Part shown: one piece after another, positions 22,688-33,205 of the stretch
Position numbering within the stretch: position 1 is the stretch's first letter
Layout: each line of letters starts with the position of its first letter
Source: Lasiosphaeris hirsuta
Taxonomy: Eukaryota; Ascomycota; Sordariomycetes; Sordariales; Lasiosphaeriaceae
DNA length: 64,000 nucleotides
Reading direction: 5' to 3'
NCBI GenBank assembly: GCA_030549175.1
Contig: JAUKUA010000002.1
Coordinates: forward strand, 1,116,001 to 1,180,000
The notes under the pieces: generated by a model
Database searches by the model: none
Seen by the model: only the letters and a program-made list of their open reading frames with translations
What the model was told of the DNA's origin: nothing
Made by a program: the position numbers and the translations under genes

Positions 22688-23120
22688 ATGTCGCCGTATA
22701 CCCCTTTGCCGAAGGGCTGTATACGGCTTCTTCGACTCTTGCCGCCTCCAGACGACAAGTCCCGCACAGAATGTCAGCTCATCACCTATTCTCTGTTGGA
22801 CTCGAGAAGGACACATTCTTACGAGGCCCTATCGTACGTTTGGGGATCGGAGGAGAGCAAAGAGCCTATCTGGGTAGATGGTAATAAGCTCTCTGTCGGG
22901 GGAAACCTTTACAAAGCACTCTCACATCTTCGTGATTGTTTTGTAGAAAGGATCCTATGGATAGATGCCATTTGTATCAACCAACGAGACGACAAAGAAA
23001 AGGGACATGAGGTTCAGTCCATGGCCAAGATTTATGCCAAAGCAAGTCACGTAATTGCCTGGCTGGGAGAGGCAGTAGACAACAGCAATAGTGCACTTGA
23101 AGTAATACTGAGGGCTGCCA
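22688..23120 (+). pseudogene. Truncated HET-domain (heterokaryon incompatibility) gene, 5' part
   Basis: HET domains mediate non-self recognition and cell death in filamentous ascomycetes. The frame starts at Met 22688 and shows the domain's signature blocks in order: SYEALSYVWGS near residue 50, ILWIDAICINQ near 93, and SMAKIYAKASHVIAWLGEAV near 113. A typical HET domain continues for roughly another 50-100 residues and is followed by several hundred more. Here homology stops at about 23120, and TAG follows at 23132-23134. From that point the DNA encodes a dienelactone hydrolase on the other strand. The gene is therefore a 5' fragment, with its start codon and first half intact. Confidence 0.8.
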
Positions 23121-23470
23121 AAGGGCTTATGTAGCTTGAACGGGTCACCGTTGTAGATGTCCGGGAGTAGGACAAGGTAGCCTGCGGCGGCGAAGCCGTC
23201 CGCGAGGAGCTTATTGTTCTGCCAGAGGCCGAGAATGTCGGGGAGAAAGAGGATGGCGGTTTTGGGATGGGGAAGGGCGTCGGGGGGCGATACGGCGAGG
23301 TAGGCCGAGACATTGGTGCCAGGGAGGCGATTGAGGGTCCCGGTTGGGGTGCCTCTGAATGCCAAGGTTAGGTTGAAGCGTCACCGGAGGGCACATACAA
23401 GCCGTATCGGAAAGACATACCCGTGCTCATGGCCGGTGGCACAGCAGGCCGCTGGAGGCTTAGATGTCAT
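23118..23470 (-). pseudogene. Truncated dienelactone hydrolase-family gene, 5' part
   Basis: Minus-strand exons 23421-23470 and 23118(approximately)-23354 join across a 66-nt intron (GTATGT to TTCAG). They give MTSKPPAACCATGHEHG, then GTPTGTLNRLPGTNVSAYL and on to ILFLPDILGLWQNNKLLADG and GYLVLLPDIYNGDPFKLHKP. This is the N-terminal third of a dienelactone hydrolase/AIM2-type protein. The nucleophile Cys/Ser motif and the rest of the fold are absent. Downstream the frame enters antisense HET sequence. Both this and the HET gene keep their 5' ends and lose their 3' ends at the same point, so the fragment should be non-functional. Confidence 0.8.
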
Positions 23471-24440
23471 GGTGTTGTTTTTCGCCAATGTTGCCATCGT
23501 CGACCCCTGCCAACCACACCACACCACCCCTCGCCGATTTTTGCTCGGGCACCTACCAGGACATGATCAGTGAAGCGACTGAAACTAGTTTTGACTGCCT
23601 AGAATTTCGAGAATGAACATTAGCAACTTTTCGCGAGAGTAATGACTAGGTCCAAAACTGGGACCACCGAGGAAACTTATAAATACTTATCTGCCTAGCC
23701 TGACAATCTGCTTGCAGAGTCCATTTCATGGCCCAGTTCACTATTGGCTTCATCTAATTTTCTTAAAACTCCCTTTCGTTCCTCTGTGTATCCCGTGATT
23801 ACCTTTACGTTATCAGCGCCCGACCTCTTAGCTAGCTGGATTTACTTTACCTAAACACCTTATAAGTAATTTTTATAAACCTCTTTTGGCTTTTACTTAG
23901 CTCTGAAAATTAAAAGCCGATTGTGAAAAATAGTCAGGAAACGGACAGGAGAGGAGAGTCTGTCATCTAGGGCCTGTCGTCAGCGTAGTAGTCCAGCCTC
24001 CTCGCCGTCGGACATGCTGGTAACAGGATAACAAGATACCCTAATTGTAGGCAAACAGACGGGGAGTAGTGCACACAAGAACTCGAAGCGGCAGATGTTT
24101 TGCCGGCGAAGGAAAGGAGTTGGCCATAGCTGAACTAATGTGTGCGGAGACGAAGAGAACGATATGTTTTGGGAGGAGATAGTTAGAGAGAGAAACATAC
24201 AGCTGAGTCCAAGACACGCTGGTTGCTGGCCAGAGGGTTCTTCATACTAGGGAATGTGCCGGCCTTTGGCAGGTGTCAGTTGGATCCGTGGATAGGATTT
24301 AAGTAAAAAGTCGATTTTAAGGCAAAAAAGCGAAAATTGAAGCCAATTGCAGGCCCAGCTAGCCACAACGCAGTTAAATACATTCCTTACTTAGTAAAAA
24401 TTTCCTCCCACACACCATAAATTCTGCAGCCACCGCGGCC
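23471..24440. other. AT-rich intergenic region, no gene seen
   Basis: Low-GC sequence with dense stops. It may be decayed repeat sequence bordering the Helitron relic. Confidence 0.4.
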
Positions 24441-24442
24441 CA

Positions 24443-25222
24443 TTACAGCCAGTTATACCGGTTACCCTGGATCTGGTAATCCATTAGACCGCCACCGGCC
24501 GCAAGACCACGGGTAGTCTGTGTAACTTTGATAGAAGTAAAAGTAAAGGCGGAGTTGATCCTCCGTATGTCCTTGAGAAAGTTTACGCAATCATCCGTAC
24601 CATCCCGTAAGTACGTTTCCAAGAATGCCGGCAATTCTTTCCGCGGGTTGATATAAACTTGGCCACCTCTATAACACTTACCAAAGGTAAGATTCGTTGT
24701 TGTCGAGGCCTGTAACACTGTCAGTACATCGTAATGAAAGGATGTCACGGAAGAACAGATCGTAAGCTTCTCGCCCTACCAGTGTAACGTGCCGCAATAG
24801 GTACATTCTATATCCATAGCCTTGAGGTCATACATCTCCACGTTCTCTACCCCGTCCGTGGGTATCTAACCTTTCGGCTCCCCCACGCGCAATGGGTTCC
24901 GTACACCTGGTAACGGGGGTAACATAGGGACTGCTCTTGGGCCGGCAGCCTCCGTAGTATCGAGCGCCTCAGCGTTACGAGCCCGGTTAACGTGGCACCT
25001 ATTATCGTTAACAATGACGTGGATCTCCCTCCGCCTTACAAGGCATTGACGGCATATTACAAGCGGCCGCCCGTCACGGTTAGTATCAAACGTGTAGTAC
25101 GGCTTATTGTTCTTATAACAGCTACATACCTTTTCCGGAGTTGTAATAGGGCCACGGCGTCTTCGAGGTATATCGGAGACGGAGACGGGACCGTAAAATA
25201 AGACAATACGTAGGCTATACAT
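24443..25222 (-). mobile_element. Helitron-type transposon relic (N-terminal part of the Rep/helicase protein)
   Basis: On the minus strand a zinc-binding-like stretch comes first (KVCSCYKNNKPYYTF ... VICRQCLVRRRE). In another frame comes ECTYCGTLHW, then TAG, then GEKLTICSS. The next piece contains FGKCYRGGQVYINPRKELPA and RRINSAFTFTSIKVTQTTRG. This order (C-x2-C..LHW, the FGKC block, then an IR..N.AFTFTS block) is that of the region before the helicase-like domain in fungal Helitron proteins. Frame breaks, a TAG and absence of the Rep HUH and PIF1 helicase regions show that it is dead. Sequence around it is TA-rich, suggesting RIP. Confidence 0.65.
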
Positions 25223-25878
25223 AAAGGAAAAGTAACGTAAAACGTAAAATAGTATAACAAAGAACAGTTACGGCCCAGAAAGAAAAGAACGAAAAGAAAC
25301 ACGAGGCAAAACGGAGTAATATAGAGTAAGTAATCTAAGGTTACCCAGTTGATAAGAAAACTCTTCACAAAAGAAAGAAAGAAAGATTAATGGTACCGGT
25401 ACAACGTGGCATCACGGATCAATAGGGGGCCGGCAGGAACCGTAAGGGCTACAAAGGTAGATATCGCAAGTAGGATCGTCAGCACTAACAGCAAGGTACA
25501 TTAAGATGTTAACGTATTTGTGGTATTCCATAGGGACACATTATCATGATGTTAAGGGGGTGGTCCGAGCCATGGGAACTTACGGTGGGCTGTACGCAAA
25601 AGGAAAACTAACAGGCTCGCAGTAGCAAAAGTATCATCGGGTAGTATAGTTTAGATAGATGACTAGAGTACTAGGACACACACGATCCGACACTCACTAG
25701 GGCTTATTACCAGGGTGCTCGTTAGTCTGCGCAATAAAGGTTCCGTACTAGGGCCGCTGACAAGTCTTCCAAAGATGAAGCTGCCTCGCCCACATTGTGG
25801 TAAACTTCTTTCCAGAGACTAAAAAAAAAAAACCAACACAATATTACTGCCGACAATTTCCTGACAGTACCAGAACTA
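25223..25878. other. AT-rich flank of the Helitron relic, no gene seen
   Basis: Purine-rich, TA-rich sequence with many stops and no domain. It runs up to the stop codon of the oligopeptidase gene. Confidence 0.4.
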
Positions 25879-28086
25879 TTAACCAATTGCGCTTCCCACC
25901 GCCTTGATCGCAAACGCAAGGACGAAGGCGACCTCCCGCCGCCACGAAAACCGTCCCGATGCGCCAGAATGGCCCGCCGACATGTTGGTTCTCAGCAAGA
26001 CGGGGCTGTCGTTGGTCTTGAGCTCGCGGAGCCGCGCCACCCACTTGGCCGCCTCCCAGTAGCACACGGATTTGTCGGTTAGGCCGGTGGTGGCGAGGAT
26101 CGGCGGGTAGGCCTGGGCGACGATGTTGTCGATGGGCGAGTAGGCGGCGATGGTGCGGTAGTCGTCCTCGGACGCGATCGGGTCGCCCCACTCGGGCCGG
26201 TCCGACGGCGTTAGCGGTAGGCTCTCGTCCAGCATGGTGGCCAGGACGTCGACGAAAGGCACCTGGGCGATGATGGCGCCAAACGCCCCGGGCGCCTCGT
26301 TGGCCACGGCCCCCATCAGCAGGCCGCCGGCCGACGCGCCGCGGGCCACGATGCGGTGGTGACTGGTGATGCCCTGGGCCACCAGGTGGTTGGCGACGGC
26401 GACGAAGTCGCGGAAGGTGCGCGTCTTGTGCTCCCGCTTAGTGTCCGTGTACCAGCTGTGGCCCTTGTCCCTGCCGCCGCGGATGTGGGCGAGGGCGACG
26501 ACGAAGCCGCGATCGGCGAGGGACAGCAGCTGGATGTCGAACTGGGCTTCGACGACGATTCCGTACGAGCCGTAACCGTTCAAGTAGCAGGGTGCGCTGC
26601 CGTCTAGGCACGTGTCACTGCGGTACAGGAGCGAGACGGGCACCAGCTCGCCGTCGTCGGCGGGCGCCGCCAGCCGACGCGTCACGTAGTCGTTGGGGTC
26701 GTGGCCCGACGGCACCGTTTGCGTCTTGAGGATGAGGCGCTCGCGCGTCCGCATATTGTGGTCAAGGGTCACCGTGGGCGTCCTCATGGACGAGAAGGAG
26801 CACTGGATCATCTCGGTGTCGTATTCGCATGACCACAGGCCGTTGAAGCAGCCAAACTCCTCCCCGTCCAGGCCCACCACGACGTGCTCGCTGCCCGTCT
26901 CGCGATGGCGGACAACGACGCGCGCCAGCCCGTCTCGGCGCTCGCGCCACACCACAAAGTCGGCAAAGACGCGGAACGAGAGGATCAGCCGGCCGCGCTC
27001 GTGCGGCACGACGTCGGTCCAGTTCTCGGGGCCGGGATCGGCGGCCGGTGCGGCCACGATCTTGAAGTCGGTCGCGCCGTCGGCGTTGGTCAGGATGAAG
27101 AGGACGTCGTCGCCGCTCTCGACCTCGTACTTGCGCCCGACCTGCCGGGCCGCGACCAGCGTGAGGGGCTCCGTGGGCGCCGCGCTCGACACGATGCGGC
27201 ACTCGGCCGTCTCGTGGCTATGCGCACCGATGACGATGCGCCGACGGTCGTCGGTTTGGTAGACGTGAACCGAGAAGACCGGGTCGGCTTCCTCGTACAG
27301 CAAGACGTCGTCGGCGACGGGGGTGCCGAGCCGGTGCAGCATGGCCTTGGACGATCGGTGGTTCTCGTCCTTGGCAACGTAAACGAAAGCCGAGCCGTCT
27401 TCAGTCCAGGAGCCGCCGCTGCTTTCCGCGTTCGGAACCGAGTCCGGGCCGTCAAGGCCTGTTTCCAGATCACGCACCCTGAGCGTGTACAGCTCCGAGC
27501 CCTTGTTATCAAAGGCCCACATCAAGTGGCGGTGATCGGGGGAATGTTTGGCGCTGCCGAGCTGGAAATACTTGTGGCCTTGAGCTTCGGCATCGCCGTC
27601 GAGGAGAATGCTCTGTTCGCCGCCGTCGCGCCCGGTGCGAAAGTAGCGAGGGTGCTGTCCGCCCGTTTGGTAAGAGTAGCCGTACGCGAACGGGCCGTGC
27701 TTTAACGGAACGCCCGAGTCATCCTCCTTGATGCGCCCCCTTATCTCCTGGAACACCGTCTCTTGAAGCGAAACTGTGTCGGACATGAGCGACTCCTGGT
27801 AGGCATTCTCTGCCTCGAGGTGGGTGCGAATGTCGTCTGGAAGCATGGAAGGATTTTTGAGCACCTCTTGCCAGTTGCTCGCCCGCAGCCATGCATAGTC
27901 ATCAGTGCGCGTGATGCCATGATGGGTTTCAGTTACAGGCCGTATTTCTGCCCGGGGTGCGGAAATATCCGAGGAGAAGAGGCTGCTGTTCTTCATGATG
28001 ATTGCCCTTTGGTTTCCTAGGGATCGCTGCGAAGACCGAGTTGCTTTGATGTTGTCTGTGTCGAGTGGGCCGCATCCTAACTTCAC
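25879..28086 (-). CDS. Oligopeptidase B-like serine peptidase (S9A, prolyl oligopeptidase family)
   Basis: A single 735-residue frame encodes an S9A peptidase; oligopeptidase B enzymes cut short peptides after Arg/Lys in the cytosol. The N-terminal start region (HHGITRTDDYAWLRASNWQ) and beta-propeller (YFQLGSAKHSPDHRHLMWAFD) are present. So is the C-terminal alpha/beta hydrolase domain. The triad is Ser585 in RGASAGG, Asp671 in GLTDKSVCYWEAAKW and His706 in AGHSGASGR. The Ser-Asp and Asp-His spacings (86 and 35) agree closely with bacterial oligopeptidase B. His lies in GHSGASGR rather than the commoner GHGG form. The likely start is Met31 (27996), since the first 30 residues look like 5' leader. 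The gene is intronless, GC-rich and intact, yet surrounded by AT-rich repeat debris. Confidence 0.9.
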   Translation of the reverse strand: MKLGCGPLDTDNIKATRSSQRSLGNQRAIIMKNSSLFSSDISAPRAEIRPVTETHHGITRTDDYAWLRASNWQEVLKNPSMLPDDIRTHLEAENAYQESLMSDTVSLQETVFQEIRGRIKEDDSGVPLKHGPFAYGYSYQTGGQHPRYFRTGRDGGEQSILLDGDAEAQGHKYFQLGSAKHSPDHRHLMWAFDNKGSELYTLRVRDLETGLDGPDSVPNAESSGGSWTEDGSAFVYVAKDENHRSSKAMLHRLGTPVADDVLLYEEADPVFSVHVYQTDDRRRIVIGAHSHETAECRIVSSAAPTEPLTLVAARQVGRKYEVESGDDVLFILTNADGATDFKIVAAPAADPGPENWTDVVPHERGRLILSFRVFADFVVWRERRDGLARVVVRHRETGSEHVVVGLDGEEFGCFNGLWSCEYDTEMIQCSFSSMRTPTVTLDHNMRTRERLILKTQTVPSGHDPNDYVTRRLAAPADDGELVPVSLLYRSDTCLDGSAPCYLNGYGSYGIVVEAQFDIQLLSLADRGFVVALAHIRGGRDKGHSWYTDTKREHKTRTFRDFVAVANHLVAQGITSHHRIVARGASAGGLLMGAVANEAPGAFGAIIAQVPFVDVLATMLDESLPLTPSDRPEWGDPIASEDDYRTIAAYSPIDNIVAQAYPPILATTGLTDKSVCYWEAAKWVARLRELKTNDSPVLLRTNMSAGHSGASGRFSWRREVAFVLAFAIKAVGSAIG

Positions 28087-30724
28087 CAGGATCGATACCT
28101 CGCGCTCTTATATAGACGATTGAACAGGGCGAGTACGGGCATGATCGAGAGCAAGAGCAAATTACAAGAATATACATGTAAACAGCACTTTTGCCCGACG
28201 TCGCAGTGTGCTGTGGTTGGCATTGACACCGGATAAACATTTGGCAATTGCTACGGGCGCAGTGCCCAATTGCTAGGGGCGGCAGCGCCCAGTTGCTACG
28301 GGCGCATTAAATTGCTACGGGCGCAGTCATTCTGCTGGCAATAAATTCAAAGTCCTTCAGCGTGTGCATTGCCAGCTGTCAAAATCCCATCCAAAATTGC
28401 GCCGATACAATGCATTAACTGAGATGAACACCACAACAACAGGATCACCAACGCAGTGTCCTGGCCAGGAAAAAAAGGTCCTTGAAGTACCGCGTTAATT
28501 GCCACGCAATTGAATAACGCAGGCCTAGTCCTGGAAAACGCCAAATCTGCACTTTTTAAAGTGCCAGATTAAGCCAGATCAACCCCGGCCCAGTGCCCTA
28601 GCCGTCGGCCGCACCTCGCGACCACTCCGAGTAGCCTTTCTTGCCACTGGAGGTTCCGAGGGGCTAGGTGCGTGCCTCTTCTTGGTAGCAGATGGCTCCT
28701 CGGCACATCCATTGATCAGAAGTCGCGATATCGGGAAAGTTATAGTCTTCAATTACGACCGCGTGCGTGGGGTTGGATGCCTACATTGGCGCAGGGTCGG
28801 CTTCTTACGCAGGCATCAAACGGGCTCCCTGTAGGCGCGCGCCGTGGTATTTGACTGGAAAAGGTCGAATTCAATGATTTTAAGGCCCTATAATTGATCA
28901 AAAACGACGATATTGGCATTGAACGCAGTTCGTGTGTGGGCGTAGGATCGCGAACCTTCGTTGTTGGTGTTGTGTGGGAAAATAGTTGTGCAATTTTTGA
29001 AGATGGTGGGGCTGTAGGACTTGGAACGATTTGATGGAAGTAGTGGGCAATTGGCACGCAGGCTAGCCTTGTAAGTGGTGGGTAGTTGGATCGCAATTGG
29101 CATGCGGGCCGGCATGGCACCTGATTGGCAGGGAAGATCAAAGGCGGTGAGGGCTAAGAGTGGGGGCCCGTGATTTCCCCCATATATAACCCTAACCCTT
29201 ATCCTCCTACTACGCCCCTAGCAATTGCCTTGTACGAAACATCGAGAGCCGCCTCAGCTCCACACTCCGAGTTGCGGGGTTTAATAAAACTCCGCGACTG
29301 TGTATAGAGCTTTAGTCGCCTCATCGAGTAAGCCACAGGGCCGTCGGTGCGTATGGCTACAGATAATCGGTCACACGTTCACAGCGTTCGAAGTTAACAC
29401 GCCCTCCTGCCGCGGCTACTCGATATAGTGTCAGGGTACGTCAAAGCCGCTGGGGCTCTCACTTAGGGATGCGATCCAACCATCATGACAAAGTAGGCGA
29501 ATCGTAGAAAGTCACGCCTTGGAGGCGAGGAGCGGCTTCTCGCGGCTGTCCCCACGGTATTAAACTCGCCTCTCCTCTTCATCGTACCACGACCAGCCCG
29601 AGTGGACCAGCCCGAGTGGACCGGCGATTTACCGGTTGGCCGGTCATACAGCTCGACGACGACGTATCGGCGTCGAGGGCGGGCGCTTCCTACGCTACTG
29701 AAGGTGACCAACTTTAGCTAGCCAAGTTTTGGTCCACCGCTGTCGGCCACACGGGTACGGCTTCGTTTATCCTTACCTCCCTCCTCCAACAGTGACCGGC
29801 TATCTACATCCGATTATAGCCTCCAGCATCGGAAGGTGGCGAAGACACACCCCTTAGCTCCGCGGTCATCAAGAGATGTAGCACAGCTACCAAAGACGGC
29901 GATGTTTCTTATCATGGTTAGGTTATTAAGCCCCCTTCCTAACCCTTTTTACTTTACTCCAGTAACTAACCACCCGATTCAACAGCTAGTCTCTTAAATC
30001 TATACGCTACATAGAACTCTACCCCTCCACGCAACCATCCTCTCTTACTCCGCGCTACCCTCCCGTCCACAAAACCCTCTACAATCCCTTACCCGGGATA
30101 AGCGAGAACCCGTCAACCCTTTGGTCAAGAAGTGTTGGAGGTGGTGCCCCACCTCGAGGGTGCAGGGTGCACACGCCACCTCGCCTGGCTAGTAGTGCCT
30201 TTTGGGCCACACCTAGATAGCTGTTGCAGGGCCGGGGAAATCCTGACCCACAACACCACCAATCCATAACACTTTTCCATTGCTCTGTCTCGCCCACAGG
30301 CTATGAGCCCTCCTGTGCACGTAACGCAACTATTCACAAATCCGGTAATACCACTGTAATTGCCTATTCCACGGGACTCAGAGGATATCTTCTTTTTCCA
30401 ACTTGAAGGTAGTTGTGAAAATTGCATTTTCCGCATTTTCGCATCACACCTTGCCCCGCGATTGAGCTTTTCTTTGGCCAATTTGCATCTTACTTTTTTT
30501 CTTCTTTCTACTGGGCAATACCATCCCTTGCCAGTGATCCTCCCTTTCCTACTGCGCAATACAGCCAGTATGCTTCCGTCAATCAAGCCCTCAATCGCGA
30601 GGCCATCCCGACGACAAAAAGCCTTCGAATTCTTCGACAAAGGAAGCCGCGACAAAAGCCCTCACTTTTTCGACAAGAGGCCGCGATTCCCGACGACAAA
30701 GAAGAGCTGCCACCATGGGTCTAG
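28087..30724. other. Repeat-rich intergenic region, no intact gene
   Basis: Contains a short tandem repeat at 28246-28328 (annotated separately). There is an LTR-like stretch near 29160-29430 with a TTAATAAAACTCCGC segment, and a TGTTGGAGGTGGTGCC start near 30131 that resembles an LTR end. I could not find a matching second LTR. Confidence 0.35.
28246..28328. repeat. Short tandem repeat with unit TTGCTACGGGCGCA
   Basis: Four imperfect copies begin at about 28248, 28270, 28293 and 28312, spaced 19-23 nt apart; the second reads ttgctaggggcggca. It lies about 160 nt upstream of the oligopeptidase B frame. Confidence 0.75.
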
Positions 30725-31320
30725 AGCTTAAGGCCACGATCCCAGTCCAAGGCTTAGCGAGGCCAACGCAGGACCTTCGCCACAACACTGGGAGCTATTG
30801 AAGCACCTATTCCGGTATTTGAGAGGCACACAGTCCCTGGGCATAGTCTTTGGTGGAGAATCTATCACAGTTGACGATCTTCGCCTACATACCTTTGCAG
30901 ATGCATCTTTTGCAGATAATCTGCTCACCCGCTACTCAACTGGAGGCCATGTGGTCTTCCTGGCCGGAGACCCAGTGGTGTGGAAGTCTAAGAAACAGAC
31001 TTTTACAGCAATTAGCTTAATACAGGCGGAATTTACCAATTTGGCACCCGCGGCACAGGCCGCTAAATGGGTGTAGGAGATTCTCAAGGAATATGGCACT
31101 GCGCAGCCAGTTCCACTGATCCTGTACACTGACAGTGCCAACGCGGGGGCCAACGTGTTGAATCCACTCAACGCGGCACGCACTCGTTGTATTGATATCC
31201 GCTACAAGTGGGTAATAGATTGCGTCAGGAAGAAGATGGTAGATCTGAGGCATCTCCCAGGAACCGACATGACTGCAGATGGGCTTACAAAGCCACTACA
31301 GAAGGAAAAGCATGCACAAC
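30725..31320 (+). mobile_element. Ty1/copia retrotransposon relic (RNase H end of pol)
   Basis: The frame from 30798 reads MKHLFRYLRGTQSLGIVFGG and continues through FADASFADNLLTRYSTGGHV, then VVWKSKKQTFTAISLIQAEF, the copia RNase H domain with catalytic-type Asp in ADASFAD. After TAG at 31074-31076 it resumes in the same frame with LILYTDSANAGANVLNP. It then reads RCIDIRYKWVIDCVRK and DLRHLPGTDMTADGLTKPL, the canonical copia C-terminus. Gag, integrase and reverse transcriptase are absent upstream. The element is therefore a 5'-deleted, stop-bearing relic. Confidence 0.85.
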
Positions 31321-32036
31321 AATCACGTACAATACCATATAGGCCAGCCCGCATCTTCTTAAGACTTCAAGGAGAAAGCCCCGGTATCGCTTGCGTTTTC
31401 CTTTCGGGTCTGATTGCTTTAGGAGCTTCGTAACTTCGGCGATCTACTTTCTAGTTTTACGATCCTCTTTTTTTCTTTTTTCTTTTTCTTTCGAGATAGC
31501 GCCGTCTGAAGCCTCTCCCAAGCTTCAGAAGCAGAAAGGAGCGATTGACGGCCCTCAGATGCCGACATGTTGCCGTTTGATCGTGGTTTCAAGGTCTGCG
31601 GAGATAGGCGGGGGGGGGAGGAAAAAGAAAATCGTAGAACGACTTCGACTTTAGGGACATGGGGTCCTCGTCTTGGGGTAGAATGATGGACTCTGTTTCC
31701 TCATGAAAACGCGTGGCGGGGGTTAGACGGCATGGCGCGCTAAAAGGGGCCCGGCTTTACCATTCCACTTCCCTGTCGGCTTTTTTTGCTTGGCGCCGAT
31801 GAAGTCCCCGCTCTACGAAGTATGACGACTCGGGTTACCCCAACACCTGAGCTCTCTGGGACTTGCCTCACCAGGCCACGCGACGAGCGCCAACGAGCGC
31901 CGGGCGATGAGCTCTGCTAGATTTCCTACGGTAGAGAGATGGGCGTCTCTGCAGAGTAAGAATTGGATGCCATGCCTAATACATATTGTCAATGAGAACA
32001 ATTATCTTCAATTCCCACAGCAGCCTCTTCCATTCC
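31321..32036. other. Intergenic, no gene seen
   Basis: Starts with what may be the 3' untranslated part of the copia relic, then T-rich and G-rich short runs (g-run near 31611-31619). No domain is seen. Confidence 0.4.
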
Positions 32037-32390
32037 CTACACTGCCTTCGCCCGGCCCTCGAAGATCATGACTCCGATAGCTTTAGGAAGCACACCTTCC
32101 CCACTCCCTTGTATAATAGCTAACTCTTCTCCATCCTTTTGGAAGACGACTCTGCCACATTCAAGAAAATAGAGAGTCCTATTGTTACTTGTGGGCTGGA
32201 TCCAAATGACAGCTTGCTTCTTCTCAAGAAATGTCGCGTCTTTGGTGAGTGTTATTCCATTCTATGAGGTTCTAGTTAGCTACATTTGACTCTCGCGGGA
32301 TTGAGTAAATACCCATTTGAAGCTGGCACCTTCGCCCTCCTTGTCCGTCATAATGCGCGCTATCCGTGTGAGTTTTGCCGATGCGTTGGA
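32037..32390 (-). pseudogene. Exon-like coding fragment of unknown family
   Basis: The minus strand holds an open stretch from about 32242 to the TAG at 32037. It has coding character: FLEKKQAVIWIQPTSNNRTL, then ECGRVVFQKDGEELAIIQGS and GVMIFEGRAKAV. Upstream, at about 32352-32300, is MTDKEGEGASFKWVFTQSRE in a different frame. A donor-like GT after TQSRESN and an intron could link the two, but I see no convincing acceptor before the second piece. I do not recognise the family. It may be the remains of a small gene or a transposon-captured fragment. Confidence 0.35.
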
Positions 32391-32763
32391 GGACCTGCCA
32401 ACTGGGATGGAGAGGAATCGTGAGCGTTTAACAGTGGGCAGTAACAATGACGTCAAAGAAACTCGCTTGATTGTAGATGTAGAGAGCGGCTGGCCCCTTT
32501 GAGGAAATTAAAAACTTCTGCCAGCAGAGAGGTACCCCGCCACCTGCCCCGCCCTGCCCCCAAGGTGCCTAATCGCGTTCGTGCCCAAAGGTATTTAGCA
32601 TGGAAAATAGGCTGAGGCTCCCTAGCGAGGGCTATAGAATCGAATCATGGGGAAACAAAAGTAGTCTTATTTTCAGCACTGCTTTTGGACGACATCATCC
32701 GCCACCAGGATACGTTGAGATTGGCACTAGCTATTGATGATGGCTCTTCGCAGTACTGTGCTA

Positions 32764-32943
32764 AGCATGGTAGCCCTTCATGGTACATACCATGCATAAG
32801 AGCCATGCCAAGTATGGTAGCCCTTCATGGTACACACCATGTATGAGAGTAATACCAAGTATAGTAATTCTTCATGGTGTACACCATGATACATCTTCAG
32901 TCTGCTAAGCATGGTAACACCACATGGCATATATTATGCATTG
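32764..32943. repeat. Tandem 47-nt repeat with internal palindromes
   Basis: Three units (32764-32810, 32811-32857, 32858-32907) and a partial fourth (32908-32943) begin agyatrgtar and share a cttcatggt core. Each unit contains an inverted catggt/accatg pair. Units 1 and 2 are the closest; unit 3 is 3 nt longer. Confidence 0.8.
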
Positions 32944-33205
32944 TAACCAGCTGAGGTGCATACCAAATGGCAACCATTCATTGGAGACACTTAGGCACGC
33001 TGGGCACGCAACTGAGGCTGACTTGCCGCACCAAGGCGACACATCACGGAATGTAAACAGAAGCTACATTTCGGGACTTTATTACGTAGTAGTTCTGTTC
33101 ACAACCGTGGAAAAGTGATATCTAACTCTATCTATTCCTCCTCTCGAGCCGCCTTGAGGCTTGCTGTTTTCATCGACGGGGTCACCGATAGTGTTTGATG
33201 ACGCC

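Noticed and set aside
26884..27705. 273-codon plus-strand frame within the oligopeptidase locus
   Set aside because: Antisense shadow of the oligopeptidase B gene; no independent domain.
29186..29202. Telomere-like CCCTAA units
   Set aside because: Only two units in an interior repeat region; not evidence of a telomere or fusion.
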